This document shows, one piece after another, positions 1 through 8,255 of a DNA stretch of 16,780 nucleotides. Source of the DNA: Euryarchaeota archaeon UBA125 (GTDB lineage: Archaea > Thermoplasmatota > Poseidoniia > Poseidoniales > Thalassarchaeaceae); contig DAPV01000051.1 of assembly GCA_002502625.1 (NCBI GenBank), positions 1 to 16,780 on the forward strand, given 5' to 3'. The position numbers were made by a program, and so were the translations under genes. How positions within the stretch are numbered: position 1 is the first letter of the stretch; each line of letters starts with the position of its first letter. A model generated the notes under the pieces. The model ran no database searches, was not told where the DNA came from, and was given only the letters and a program-made list of their open reading frames with translations.

Positions 1-3000
1 TAATGATGGAGAACCAGGAGGGGGGGGTAAATCTCCTAAAGAAGGAGCCCCGGGAGGTGGAGGTAAAGGCAATTCACCTAGTTCAGAGAGCGCTTTAGCT
101 TGTTGTCTTTTTAGTCGACGTTCTCGTCTTGGGCTGCTAGTATCAACTTCCATTATATCTGGTTCAGATTCCTCATTGGATTCGACAGTAACTTGAGGTT
201 CAACCTCTTCATGTTCATCTTCTACCTCGGTAACAGAGACAACAATAGGGCTTTCAGGGAGCATTTCGATATCTGAATCATCAAATTCATCAATAGAAAC
301 AACTGCTATCTTAACTTTAGATATACTCCTTCGTCTACGAACTACCAAAATCAAACCTAGTAAGATATTGACTGAAATACAAGCTACTCCACCTAAAAGA
401 GAAATTGTTCTCCATGTGTTTGAATCAACACCTAGAATGATTCGAAGTCTATCAAATGGGTTGGAAGATGATTGATCGAGTGGTTGATCGAAAACAAGTG
501 CCCGTAATCTGACTTGTCCTAAGACGTCTATCAAAATCACAAGTTCTTCGTTTTCTGAACTATATTGAGCATCAAGAAGACGGCCTGGGCTTAACCTAAT
601 TCCGATACCGATATCGTCATCAAAAACGCCAACTCCAACTAATGGCTGATTATTGGTTCCAACAGCATCCATTACAATGAAAACCTGATTATTTTTATCA
701 AGAAGAGAAATATGTCTAATTCCTGGAGTAGTCAAAGACGTCTGGTTTATCACTTCAAAAGAAGTATCTGCCTCTGTGAGTGTTAATTGCATTGAATAAC
801 CATCTCCAATTGTCCATGCAGTGTAAATACGATCAATTCCGTCTTCAGACAAAACAAGCAAGACAGGGTTATCTCCATCTTCAACTACATCCTTCCGGAA
901 AAGCCAGTTCTCATTCCCTAAATCTCCGTGAGCATACCAAATAGCATCAACCAACGATCCAGATGGAAGTTCCTCACTGTGAGTATAAAGAAGATGAGTA
1001 AATTCATCTCCTACTTCGATATCAACTGGCGAAACAGAAGAATGATCAATTACAATATTTGGAATTACGGGGTCAGAAATTATCCAAGAAGAGTTATCAA
1101 AAGAAGTAGTTGAATGAATTGTAAAAACTGATGTTGTATCTGTATATGAACCTGAATTAAAGATATCTCGATAATATCCTGCAATAGCAACAGTATCTCC
1201 ATTTACATCTATATCAAGACCGAAGTAAGAACCCTCTGAGGATAATAACGGTTCCATTAAATCAATAGTTGGAGGAGATTGACACGATTCGTCAATTGTA
1301 GTATAATACAGATGAGTCCGATAAAAGCCGAAATCATCCAATTTCTGTCCAGTCCAAGTAACATGAGTTAATCCGTCACCAGCAGAAGTAGTTGCAATAG
1401 CCCCCATCCATCTATCATCAAAATCTCTCTTACATGTTTGGACATTCAATTGTGATGAAACCCTATGTACGCTTAACGAACGAGCATCGGCACTAATCAA
1501 GTGACCTTCTCTTCCAGTTAATGATAATTGTAATGGAATTTCTACATCACTCAGTGTTGTAACAGAACGTGAGGCTCCTAAAGTTGCATTAACTAATGGT
1601 ATCCAATATGTTTGTTCATTATTTTCCCAATTTAGATCTAGGGAAGGTGTAGCTGTGACTCTAACATGAAGAATAGATGATTCATTGGAAATCAAGGAAA
1701 TCGGTACATTTGTTACTGAACCACCTGAAATTATTGATTCTGTAAAGTTGCCATATTCTAACCAACCCATTTCAGTTTCTAATTCAACAGTAAACAGAAC
1801 TGATGTTGCAGTTTCACTACCAATATTCTCTACTGGAACCTTCAGTTGGAATTCCTCACCGGAACGAGGTATGTCTGGAGAAGTCTGAACTATTCCATCA
1901 ATGAGATTAATATCAACTCCATTCGGTCTGTCTAAAATTGTATATGTTGAGGAAACGGTATTTCCGTATATATTATCTTCATTCGCTAGGGAATTTGCAG
2001 GGTCAATTAACATCTCAATTGTGGGTGTTCCAGATTCAGAAGGAGCCCAATACATAACAACTTCAATAGATGAACCTGGTTCGATTCTAGCAACAGTAAT
2101 TTCGTATTTTAGAGCCCCATCTACTCGTAATTCTAATGGTACATCCTCAGCAATTTTATCGCCAATATTTCTCATTATTCCAATTACTCCAATGTCGCTA
2201 TTCACATATGCTTGATCACGAAGTAAACCATTTATTGTAAAAGATAAAGATTGCTCCATTTCTAATTCAGCGGCAGGTGGGTCATTATCAACCACAATAT
2301 CTCTACGGATTTCTTTGGTAACGTAGTCATTCTCTCCAACTATTCGAACTGCAAAACTATACTGTCCATCTGGAGTAAGCCTTACTCCATTTTCCTCTTC
2401 AAGAGTATTCCAATACCAATTCCACTCTTGATCAATCACTTGCCCATTATTAGAAAATTCAATACCTGTTTTCCAATCATTATTTCCTACACGATATTGT
2501 AATTCATTATTGCCATAACCTGAACGAAGACCTGTTACTTCTACGTCACCACTAACTGATGAAATACCAGTAGGTGTTTCTAAGCCCAATTCATAAAATC
2601 CTAAATTGAACGATCGAGAAATGTTTTCGCTAAACGTGTTATTTTCACCATCATATGCTCTTGCTCGTATCTCAAGTTCAGGAATACTGTTTGTATGAAG
2701 ATACAAATCGGGAAGTTCGTGAAGATTCTCTGGAATATCTAGAGTAATGAAGAATTCATCATTTTCATTAATATTCACTAATCCATTTAGGCCCTCAACC
2801 TTTTTCATACAACCGTCAAAGCAATTTCTATAATAGAGTTGATATTCGATCGATTCAGTTCCTTGTGGTGCTTTATCAGTCAAATTACCTCTAATCGCAG
2901 AGGATAGTCCAGAAGTAAAATACGAACGAATTTCTGGATTTTGAAACATAAACCAACCATTGGGATCCACAGGATCATCTGGGTCACTAGGATCTCCAGG

Positions 3001-4707
3001 ACCTCCTCCTCCACCTGAACCTAGATCGAATAATAATGCAGCATCTACCATTCCATACCCGTATTTTTCATTCCATAACGGATGGATATCAGAATCATAT
3101 GGACTACCCCTAACTTCGGAATTTTCCTGCAAAATTTCTTTAATTTCTTCAGGATCTAAATTTGGAGAATCTTGTAACATTAAAGCGATTAACCCAGAAA
3201 CATGGGGTGTAGCCATACTAGTTCCACTCATTTCAGTATAATCATTATCAGCATTCGAATCAAGTATTGGATTTGAACCTGAAGCATGTTGAGGAGCAAT
3301 AATATCCGAACCTGGTGCTGAAACGTCAGGCTTCAATTCATCCATTTCATCATCATCATTATCGTCATCTCTTGGGCCCCAATTTGAATAATCAGCAATA
3401 GAATCATCCGACCTGTCTATCGAATTTTTATCATCTACAGCAGCAACAGAAATACATTCGTCTGCACTTGCAGGAGATGGTACTCGTTGTCTTCCATCAT
3501 TACCCATCGCACAAACCATTACAATTCCATTTTCAGAGGCGTTGTTTACCAATCGTGCCTCAGCTGATGAACCATTATCTCCCGTATCATCACTGTTTGG
3601 AGCAGAAACGGAACCCAGAGACATTGATGCAATATCTATGCCTGATTGATTCCCATTATCCCAATCAGTATCTCGATTATTTATTGTCCACTGTAATCCA
3701 TTGATAGAGGTTTGACTGTTTGTTCCACCAGCATCGGTTAGAACCTTAACGTCGACTAAATATGCTCCTGGAGCAACTCCTACATGTTGCCTTGAGGAAC
3801 TACCTGTTCCGAGTGCAGTTCCTGCTACATGAGTACCATGCCCGGCTCCATCGTCAGGATCATCACACTCATTTGGATTCCCGCCTGCGACTGCAGTAGC
3901 ATCATATCCACAAACAAATTTATGATCATCATAAGAGAATGGGTCGCTATCTGGTTCGTCATCTTGATCATCGAAATCATTCAAGGATCTATGCTCATTA
4001 TCAACACCTGTATCAAGAATTGCAATAACAACATCATCTCCTCTAATAGATGGATTCTGATCGTGTGCCGAAGCAGAAGAGGAGGCTCCTGAACTGACAT
4101 GCATAGATGGAACTGATACATCCAAGAAAGGCACCATTACATTTTGTTGTTCTAAAACCACAACTCCAGATAATTTCCATATATCCAATAGAGCAGAAAC
4201 TGGGACTTTATCAACGGTGATAGAGTCAATTGATTCTAAAACTTGGAACCATGCTCCACCTTCAATTCCAACCCAATCATGATTCATTAGAACCTCATTC
4301 AATGAACTAATCTCTTGTGATGAAGGGTGCCAAGCGTAATCGACAACAATTGCTACAGTATCTCTTCCGTCTTTTCCAATAATTGATGTTGGGGACTCAG
4401 ATTCGTATTCAGATGAAATAATCCGCTGTAATCTATCATCCATACCATTAGAATCTCTATCAGGAGCATAAGAAAACCACCATCCATTCTTTTCTACTGG
4501 AGGTACCACATCAGAAGGAATTGATTCATGAAGACGGTTTTTTAGAGGGCAAATCTCGTTATTACACATCAAAGGTGGGAGTCCATCTATGATAACAGGA
4601 AATATCTCATCCTGATCATCAATATCATGTATATCAGTTGCCTGAGCAAAACCAGAAAGAATGAGGATTGAGAACATGATAATGTTCGAAACCCGTAAAT
4701 TGCTCAT
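1..4707 (-). CDS. Giant exported subtilisin-like (S8) protease with C-terminal membrane anchor; 3' end outside window
   Basis: Serine endopeptidase expected on the outer face of the cell membrane. An unbroken frame gives 1569 residues and is still open at the window edge. The start is set by a signal peptide (MSNLRVSNII, hydrophobic run, AQA/T cleavage region) and an upstream GGTGA. The catalytic triad is complete: D232 in DTGVD, H290 in GHGTHVAG, S497 in GTSMATPHVSG, with oxyanion N403 in GNDG. Residues 83-91 (DRDSNGMDD) fit a DxDxNGxxD calcium loop. A Gly/Asp-Pro linker follows the protease domain near 560-580. Then come CARDB-like beta-sandwich segments (about 811-910 and 926-1045) and repeats resembling propeller blades (about 1046-1400). 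A membrane helix at about 1436-1456 is followed by RRRR (1457-1460). The tail beyond it is acidic, then basic (RRERRLKRQQ), then carries two LPPPPG(A/S)PS repeats. It lies 69 bp downstream of a rhomboid. The S8 assignment is certain; the accessory domain names are inference. Confidence 0.95.
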   Translation of the reverse strand, partial: MSNLRVSNIIMFSILILSGFAQATDIHDIDDQDEIFPVIIDGLPPLMCNNEICPLKNRLHESIPSDVVPPVEKNGWWFSYAPDRDSNGMDDRLQRIISSEYESESPTSIIGKDGRDTVAIVVDYAWHPSSQEISSLNEVLMNHDWVGIEGGAWFQVLESIDSITVDKVPVSALLDIWKLSGVVVLEQQNVMVPFLDVSVPSMHVSSGASSSASAHDQNPSIRGDDVVIAILDTGVDNEHRSLNDFDDQDDEPDSDPFSYDDHKFVCGYDATAVAGGNPNECDDPDDGAGHGTHVAGTALGTGSSSRQHVGVAPGAYLVDVKVLTDAGGTNSQTSINGLQWTINNRDTDWDNGNQSGIDIASMSLGSVSAPNSDDTGDNGSSAEARLVNNASENGIVMVCAMGNDGRQRVPSPASADECISVAAVDDKNSIDRSDDSIADYSNWGPRDDDNDDDEMDELKPDVSAPGSDIIAPQHASGSNPILDSNADNDYTEMSGTSMATPHVSGLIALMLQDSPNLDPEEIKEILQENSEVRGSPYDSDIHPLWNEKYGYGMVDAALLFDLGSGGGGGPGDPSDPDDPVDPNGWFMFQNPEIRSYFTSGLSSAIRGNLTDKAPQGTESIEYQLYYRNCFDGCMKKVEGLNGLVNINENDEFFITLDIPENLHELPDLYLHTNSIPELEIRARAYDGENNTFSENISRSFNLGFYELGLETPTGISSVSGDVEVTGLRSGYGNNELQYRVGNNDWKTGIEFSNNGQVIDQEWNWYWNTLEEENGVRLTPDGQYSFAVRIVGENDYVTKEIRRDIVVDNDPPAAELEMEQSLSFTINGLLRDQAYVNSDIGVIGIMRNIGDKIAEDVPLELRVDGALKYEITVARIEPGSSIEVVMYWAPSESGTPTIEMLIDPANSLANEDNIYGNTVSSTYTILDRPNGVDINLIDGIVQTSPDIPRSGEEFQLKVPVENIGSETATSVLFTVELETEMGWLEYGNFTESIISGGSVTNVPISLISNESSILHVRVTATPSLDLNWENNEQTYWIPLVNATLGASRSVTTLSDVEIPLQLSLTGREGHLISADARSLSVHRVSSQLNVQTCKRDFDDRWMGAIATTSAGDGLTHVTWTGQKLDDFGFYRTHLYYTTIDESCQSPPTIDLMEPLLSSEGSYFGLDIDVNGDTVAIAGYYRDIFNSGSYTDTTSVFTIHSTTSFDNSSWIISDPVIPNIVIDHSSVSPVDIEVGDEFTHLLYTHSEELPSGSLVDAIWYAHGDLGNENWLFRKDVVEDGDNPVLLVLSEDGIDRIYTAWTIGDGYSMQLTLTEADTSFEVINQTSLTTPGIRHISLLDKNNQVFIVMDAVGTNNQPLVGVGVFDDDIGIGIRLSPGRLLDAQYSSENEELVILIDVLGQVRLRALVFDQPLDQSSSNPFDRLRIILGVDSNTWRTISLLGGVACISVNILLGLILVVRRRRSISKVKIAVVSIDEFDDSDIEMLPESPIVVSVTEVEDEHEEVEPQVTVESNEESEPDIMEVDTSSPRRERRLKRQQAKALSELGELPLPPPPGAPSLGDLPPPPGSPSL
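20..27. repeat. Eight-base G homopolymer in the subtilase tail
   Basis: A run of eight G (C on the coding strand) encodes part of the first LPPPPG repeat to be met from the window edge. It lies near the C-terminus of the coding sequence, so a slip here would change only the tail after the membrane anchor. Confidence 0.8.
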
Positions 4708-4738
4708 GTTGTCACCTATTCCTTCGAGAACCATTCGC

Positions 4739-4746
4739 GATATAAG
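4739..4746 (-). promoter_or_regulatory. Candidate TATA box for the subtilase gene
   Basis: On the minus strand this reads CTTATATC, matching the archaeal TATA form. Its TATA core begins about 38 bases before the subtilase ATG, so transcription would start roughly 10 bases before the ATG, leaving the GGTGA ribosome site in a short leader. It lies in the 69 bp gap after the rhomboid gene and would allow the protease to be expressed separately from the rhomboid. No BRE was identified with confidence. Confidence 0.4.
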
Positions 4747-4776
4747 GCCACATGCGTATATGTCTCAATAAAACCG

Positions 4777-5796
4777 CTATGGCCATTGAATATGGTCTTT
4801 GCGAGTAGAACAACGGATAGAATGGCCTCCTTTATCCATAATTATCTCTGAGTCACATTCAGGACAATGAGCAACTTCAATCAACTCTTCTAACCAAGCT
4901 ACTCTAGTTTCGAACTCATCTCCCTCTTCTAGTAACCTATCCATTACTCTCTTTGCCTTATCATTCAGTGGGAATTTTGAATTTTCCCAAGGATGTAATG
5001 GGTTTAATTCAGGAATCGTAGGAATTGAGGAACCCCCCATGGAATATGGACTTGTACTAGAATCATCAAGTTCTGAAGGGGCTCCTTTTGCAACTACTCT
5101 TCCCATTGCAAAACAAAGAAAAAAACCACCAATATGAGCTAAATGAGCAACATTTGTAGAGCCCATTGTTCCAGATTGAGCACCATATACATAGTATACC
5201 TCAAATCCTAACCTAATAACAGCAATAAGACCTACTGGCCATTCTCTGATTAAGAAAATCAATGGAAATATAATTTTATCATTTGGCCAACAAGCAAGAT
5301 ATGCCCCTAGAAGTCCAAAACATGCCCCTGATGCCCCTAATGCAGGAGTCCAAGAATCCATATGAGTACCCCACCATGCAAGATTCCCCCCCAACAAACC
5401 TAATACATAGATAATCATCCATCTTTTAGGACCTAATCTACCCTCTAATGGCAGTCCAACCAGAGCAATAACCAATACATTTCCAATGACATGCATTGCA
5501 CTACCATGCAGCCAACCAGCAGAAATTAAACGATGAATGTGAATTGGTTCTGTAACAAATTGAGGAACTAAAGCGCCAAAATATACAGGATCAAACTCTG
5601 AAGAAAACCAACTACCTGCTAATGCATGAATAAATTGTAAAGTTGCTACTAACATTAACGATAAAACAGTTGCAAGAGAAACTGGGGTTTTCATTCTGAA
5701 TGATTGCACATACGGAGCTATTGCTGCTCCAACAAATAAAAACAACCAAATTGAGTCTCCGAATGTCAATTCAAAGAAATTCAGTGGCTCTGACAT
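4777..5796 (-). CDS. Rhomboid intramembrane serine protease with C-terminal zinc-ribbon-like segment
   Basis: Polytopic membrane protease of family S54 that cuts substrates within or beside a transmembrane helix. The core residues are present: H102 and N106 in HVIGN (TM2), S156 in GASG (TM4) and H221 in AHIGG (TM6), giving the Ser-His dyad; R89 lies in the expected loop. Hydrophobic segments occupy about 14-30, 40-60, 100-115, 127-143, 152-170, 185-203 and 215-232. After the membrane part, a linker of about 70 residues leads to a tail with CPEC (311-314), H325 and C329 that looks like a short zinc ribbon; C314 to C329 spacing is loose, so metal binding is a guess. At 339 residues it is longer than minimal GlpG-like proteins because of this tail. 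It is the upstream gene of the subtilase and divergent from the ccm genes. Its physiological substrate cannot be read from sequence. Confidence 0.93.
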   Translation of the reverse strand: MSEPLNFFELTFGDSIWLFLFVGAAIAPYVQSFRMKTPVSLATVLSLMLVATLQFIHALAGSWFSSEFDPVYFGALVPQFVTEPIHIHRLISAGWLHGSAMHVIGNVLVIALVGLPLEGRLGPKRWMIIYVLGLLGGNLAWWGTHMDSWTPALGASGACFGLLGAYLACWPNDKIIFPLIFLIREWPVGLIAVIRLGFEVYYVYGAQSGTMGSTNVAHLAHIGGFFLCFAMGRVVAKGAPSELDDSSTSPYSMGGSSIPTIPELNPLHPWENSKFPLNDKAKRVMDRLLEEGDEFETRVAWLEELIEVAHCPECDSEIIMDKGGHSIRCSTRKDHIQWP

Positions 5797-5807
5797 CCCC
5801 TCTCCCC
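5797..5807 (-). promoter_or_regulatory. Purine-rich ribosome binding site of the rhomboid gene
   Basis: The minus strand reads GGGGAGAGGGG directly before the ATG; the distal GGGGA sits about six bases from the start, as expected for a Shine-Dalgarno site. It fixes the rhomboid start at 5796. It occupies part of the 35 bp space shared with the divergent ccm gene. Confidence 0.5.
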
Positions 5808-5831
5808 ATTGTGTCCTGAGAGACGAAATTG

Positions 5832-7244
5832 ATGGATTCTCCGGTTATTCTTCATCCGAGAGTATCAAATCAAGACCCCGAATGCCCCAACATGGATGGT
5901 CAAGACTCTCTACTTAGTCTGAGAGCCATTTCTGTTCTACGTGGAAACAACCTGGTACTCGAAAAACTTGACTTAGATGTTTATTCAGGAGATTTAATTT
6001 TGTTGACTGGACCAAATGGAGGAGGGAAATCTACACTGTTACAAACTTTGGCTGGACTACTTCCATTATCTGAGGGAGAACTTCTGCATAATGGCGAATT
6101 GATTCGTGATTCAGAAGGAAGACATACAATGTCAGGAGGGACAATTGGTTGGTGCCCTCAGTTAGGAGGGAGTACATCTTGTTCTACTGTAGAAGAGCAT
6201 CTTAGAACCATTCTAAGTATGTATGAAAAATCATTTTCAGAGGAGGCAGAAACGGAACTGTTAGTAGAATGGGGATTAGATCATAGAAGACACGATAGAA
6301 TCGCCAATTTATCTGGAGGATTACGACGGAGATTAGAAGTTGCTAGTGCAATTGCAGTTGGAGAATCATCCTCAATACCAATTCCCATTCTTCTTGATGA
6401 ACCATCAGTCGGATTAGATGAAGAGGGTAGAAATACGTTAATTTCAACGATAAAGAGACTAAATGATTCAGGTCATTCAATTATCATATCAACTCACGAT
6501 CCAACTATTCAGAATTTTCAAAATAAAGATTCAGAGATTTTAATGGATAATGGAATTACTATCCAAAGAACTAATGAAAAAACAGAGAGAACACTTCCGA
6601 TAAAATCCTCAACATTTACTCGTAAAGAATCAATGTTGCGATGGAATTTTAGACTTGATTTACGAGAAATGGCTACACCATCAGCGCGATGGATTCCAGG
6701 TATTCTTGCATTTGGAATTCTCCTAGGAAGCGGACTAATTGATTCAAATATTTCCAATCTAGGATTAGCCGCTCTTGCTCTCTCACCAGCAATGATATCT
6801 GCATTGGTAAGACCTGCAGTTATTGATAGACTAAATCAAAGAGAAATGGGAGGAATATGGAGTGTTGCGAAACAGGGGTCACTCACTTTTGAAATTACTA
6901 TTGCGTCAATGAGTATTGTTCCAGTGATTTTAGGAGTGATTGGAATATTTGTGTTATTACCTACACCAAATACTATTCAAGGATACATTTTGTTCTTAAT
7001 TATCCCAGCGATTATGAAAGATGTTAGTGCAATTTCTGGTTTAATTCACCATAGATTTGGTTCAGGAGAAAGGCCGGGATTAATGGTTTTACTAATGATT
7101 CCATTTGCTTGGGTTCTGCTAACTTTGTGTAGTGCGTTAGAAGCTGCAACATTAGAAGCAATGAGAGAAGCTTGGACTGGAGTGATAATTGCATTTGCCA
7201 CGAATGTTGGTTTATTCTTACTTGCATGGGCTCTTCACGAATGA
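5832..7244 (+). CDS. ccmAB: Fused heme-export ABC protein: CcmA ATPase plus CcmB permease
   Basis: One 470-residue chain carrying the ATPase and membrane subunits of the System I cytochrome c maturation transporter; in the known system CcmABCD acts on holo-CcmE and heme at the membrane. The N-terminal half has Walker A GPNGGGKST (60-68), Q-loop Q110, signature LSGGL (160-164), Walker B ILLDEP (186-191) and H-loop H222. From about residue 268 the chain becomes hydrophobic with about six membrane segments and the length of CcmB (about 200 residues). The CcmB name rests on this shape plus the CcmC and CcmD that follow; CcmA and CcmB are usually separate proteins. The start chosen is ATG at 5832; TTG at 5829 or ATG at 5890 are possible, and none has a convincing Shine-Dalgarno site. 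The next gene follows after 9 bp. Confidence 0.85.
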   Translation: MDSPVILHPRVSNQDPECPNMDGQDSLLSLRAISVLRGNNLVLEKLDLDVYSGDLILLTGPNGGGKSTLLQTLAGLLPLSEGELLHNGELIRDSEGRHTMSGGTIGWCPQLGGSTSCSTVEEHLRTILSMYEKSFSEEAETELLVEWGLDHRRHDRIANLSGGLRRRLEVASAIAVGESSSIPIPILLDEPSVGLDEEGRNTLISTIKRLNDSGHSIIISTHDPTIQNFQNKDSEILMDNGITIQRTNEKTERTLPIKSSTFTRKESMLRWNFRLDLREMATPSARWIPGILAFGILLGSGLIDSNISNLGLAALALSPAMISALVRPAVIDRLNQREMGGIWSVAKQGSLTFEITIASMSIVPVILGVIGIFVLLPTPNTIQGYILFLIIPAIMKDVSAISGLIHHRFGSGERPGLMVLLMIPFAWVLLTLCSALEAATLEAMREAWTGVIIAFATNVGLFLLAWALHE

Positions 7245-7253
7245 GAGTATACG

Positions 7254-7994
7254 ATGATTCAAACATTATCTAGTTCTCGAACAACCATGAGCGGGTCACG
7301 TATTGTTGGTCCAGCGCTTGTTTATCTGGGATTATTAGGTTTCATGATAACGATTTGGATGGCATTAATTGAGGCACCAAGTATGGGTGATGATTGGAAC
7401 GCTCCTGAATCATATAGAATTCTATTCGTTCACGTTCCATTCGCTTGGGTTTCATTTTCAGGATTTGCTCTATTGTTTGGTGGATCTTTAAGTTGGTACG
7501 TAAAACGCTCAGAACGAGGATGGAGATTTGCAATTATTGGCGCACAACTTGGTTTATTGTATTCCCTAGGAGTTCTAATTTCTGGACCTATTTGGGGAGC
7601 TGCAGAATGGGGTGTACCATGGGATTTTCAAGATATTAGACTCAATAGTTTCGCAGTATTAGCAGGAGTTGCACTTTTCTTTGCTTTAGGTGAAATGAAT
7701 TCAGAAGACACTCCGCAAAAGAGAGATTCACTTTCATCAGTAGGTATTTTTGGATTCGGCTTAGTTCCTCTTACATACATGGCAACTAGATGGTGGCAAG
7801 AGCGTCATCCTGGCCCCTTAATCGGAGGAGGTAACGAAGATAGTGGAGTGGATCCATCGATACTATTGATATGGATGATAGGGGCGGCTTCAATGCAGAT
7901 ACTTTTTGTTGGACAGGCTCTAATGACTAACAGACTACTGAAAACCGAGCAACAACTAGAAAATTTATTGGCTAATTTGGAGGACTCGATATGA
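7254..7994 (+). CDS. ccmC: CcmC, heme-handling membrane protein of cytochrome c maturation
   Basis: Integral membrane protein of the heme-handling family that presents heme to CcmE in System I. It has 246 residues, the usual CcmC size. H60 in RILFVHVPFAW matches the first heme-ligand histidine, W114-D128 (WGAAEWGVPWDFQD) is the WWD-type tryptophan-rich loop, and H185 in RWWQERHPGP fits the second ligand position. Six hydrophobic segments are visible (about 18-38, 60-81, 92-110, 130-147, 161-176 and 202-222). The C-terminus is a short charged helix. The start at 7254 is preceded by GAGAG; an internal ATG at 7287 would also keep the first membrane segment. The gene ends in an ATGA overlap with the CcmD-like gene, supporting co-translation. 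Confidence 0.92.
   Translation: MIQTLSSSRTTMSGSRIVGPALVYLGLLGFMITIWMALIEAPSMGDDWNAPESYRILFVHVPFAWVSFSGFALLFGGSLSWYVKRSERGWRFAIIGAQLGLLYSLGVLISGPIWGAAEWGVPWDFQDIRLNSFAVLAGVALFFALGEMNSEDTPQKRDSLSSVGIFGFGLVPLTYMATRWWQERHPGPLIGGGNEDSGVDPSILLIWMIGAASMQILFVGQALMTNRLLKTEQQLENLLANLEDSI
7979..7984 (+). promoter_or_regulatory. Ribosome binding site of the CcmD-like gene
   Basis: GGAGGA lies inside the last codons of ccmC, six bases before the ATG at 7991. This strong site supports translation of the small downstream frame, which length alone would not prove. Confidence 0.65.
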
Positions 7995-8203
7995 ATGACA
8001 TGTTAGCACTGGCAACTGCATATCTTGCACTTATTGCCTTACTCATAGGACACTCAATCCATACCTCTAGAAGATTAAAACTAGTCGAAGAACGATTGGC
8101 AGCAGCCCTAGAAGCAAATGAAAGACGCGAAAAAAAACGTAACAATTCCGAACCAAATCAGGAAACGTTGACTATGAACAATGTTGATTATGAACAAGAA
8201 TGA
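7991..8203 (+). CDS. ccmD: CcmD-like small membrane protein
   Basis: A 70-residue protein with one N-terminal membrane helix (about 4-22), a basic stretch HTSRRLK and a charged helix about 29-52 that could form a coiled coil. CcmD proteins in bacteria are small single-pass peptides with a basic cytoplasmic end that hold CcmC, CcmE and the CcmAB transporter together. The sequence is poorly conserved in that family, so the identification rests on topology, size and position directly after ccmC. It overlaps ccmC by four bases and has its own strong GGAGGA site. The last 20 residues are polar and unremarkable. Confidence 0.7.
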   Translation: MNDMLALATAYLALIALLIGHSIHTSRRLKLVEERLAAALEANERREKKRNNSEPNQETLTMNNVDYEQE

Positions 8204-8255
8204 TGACCAATCGCTTGAAGTTGGACGGTGGACCCCGTTGGATTGAGGGGGAGAC

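Noticed and set aside
2962..3025. Short repeats of GGATC/TCC-rich DNA
   Set aside because: They encode the Gly-rich and Asp-Pro linker of the subtilase and are explained by protein sequence.
928..4092. Several plus-strand open frames of 60-104 codons across the left third
   Set aside because: They lie opposite the continuous 1569-codon subtilase frame, have low-complexity or unnatural composition and no ribosome sites.
8204..8255. 52 bp gap before nmd3 as a possible promoter or small RNA
   Set aside because: No TATA-like element and no convincing hairpin; it contains only the purine-rich ribosome site of nmd3.
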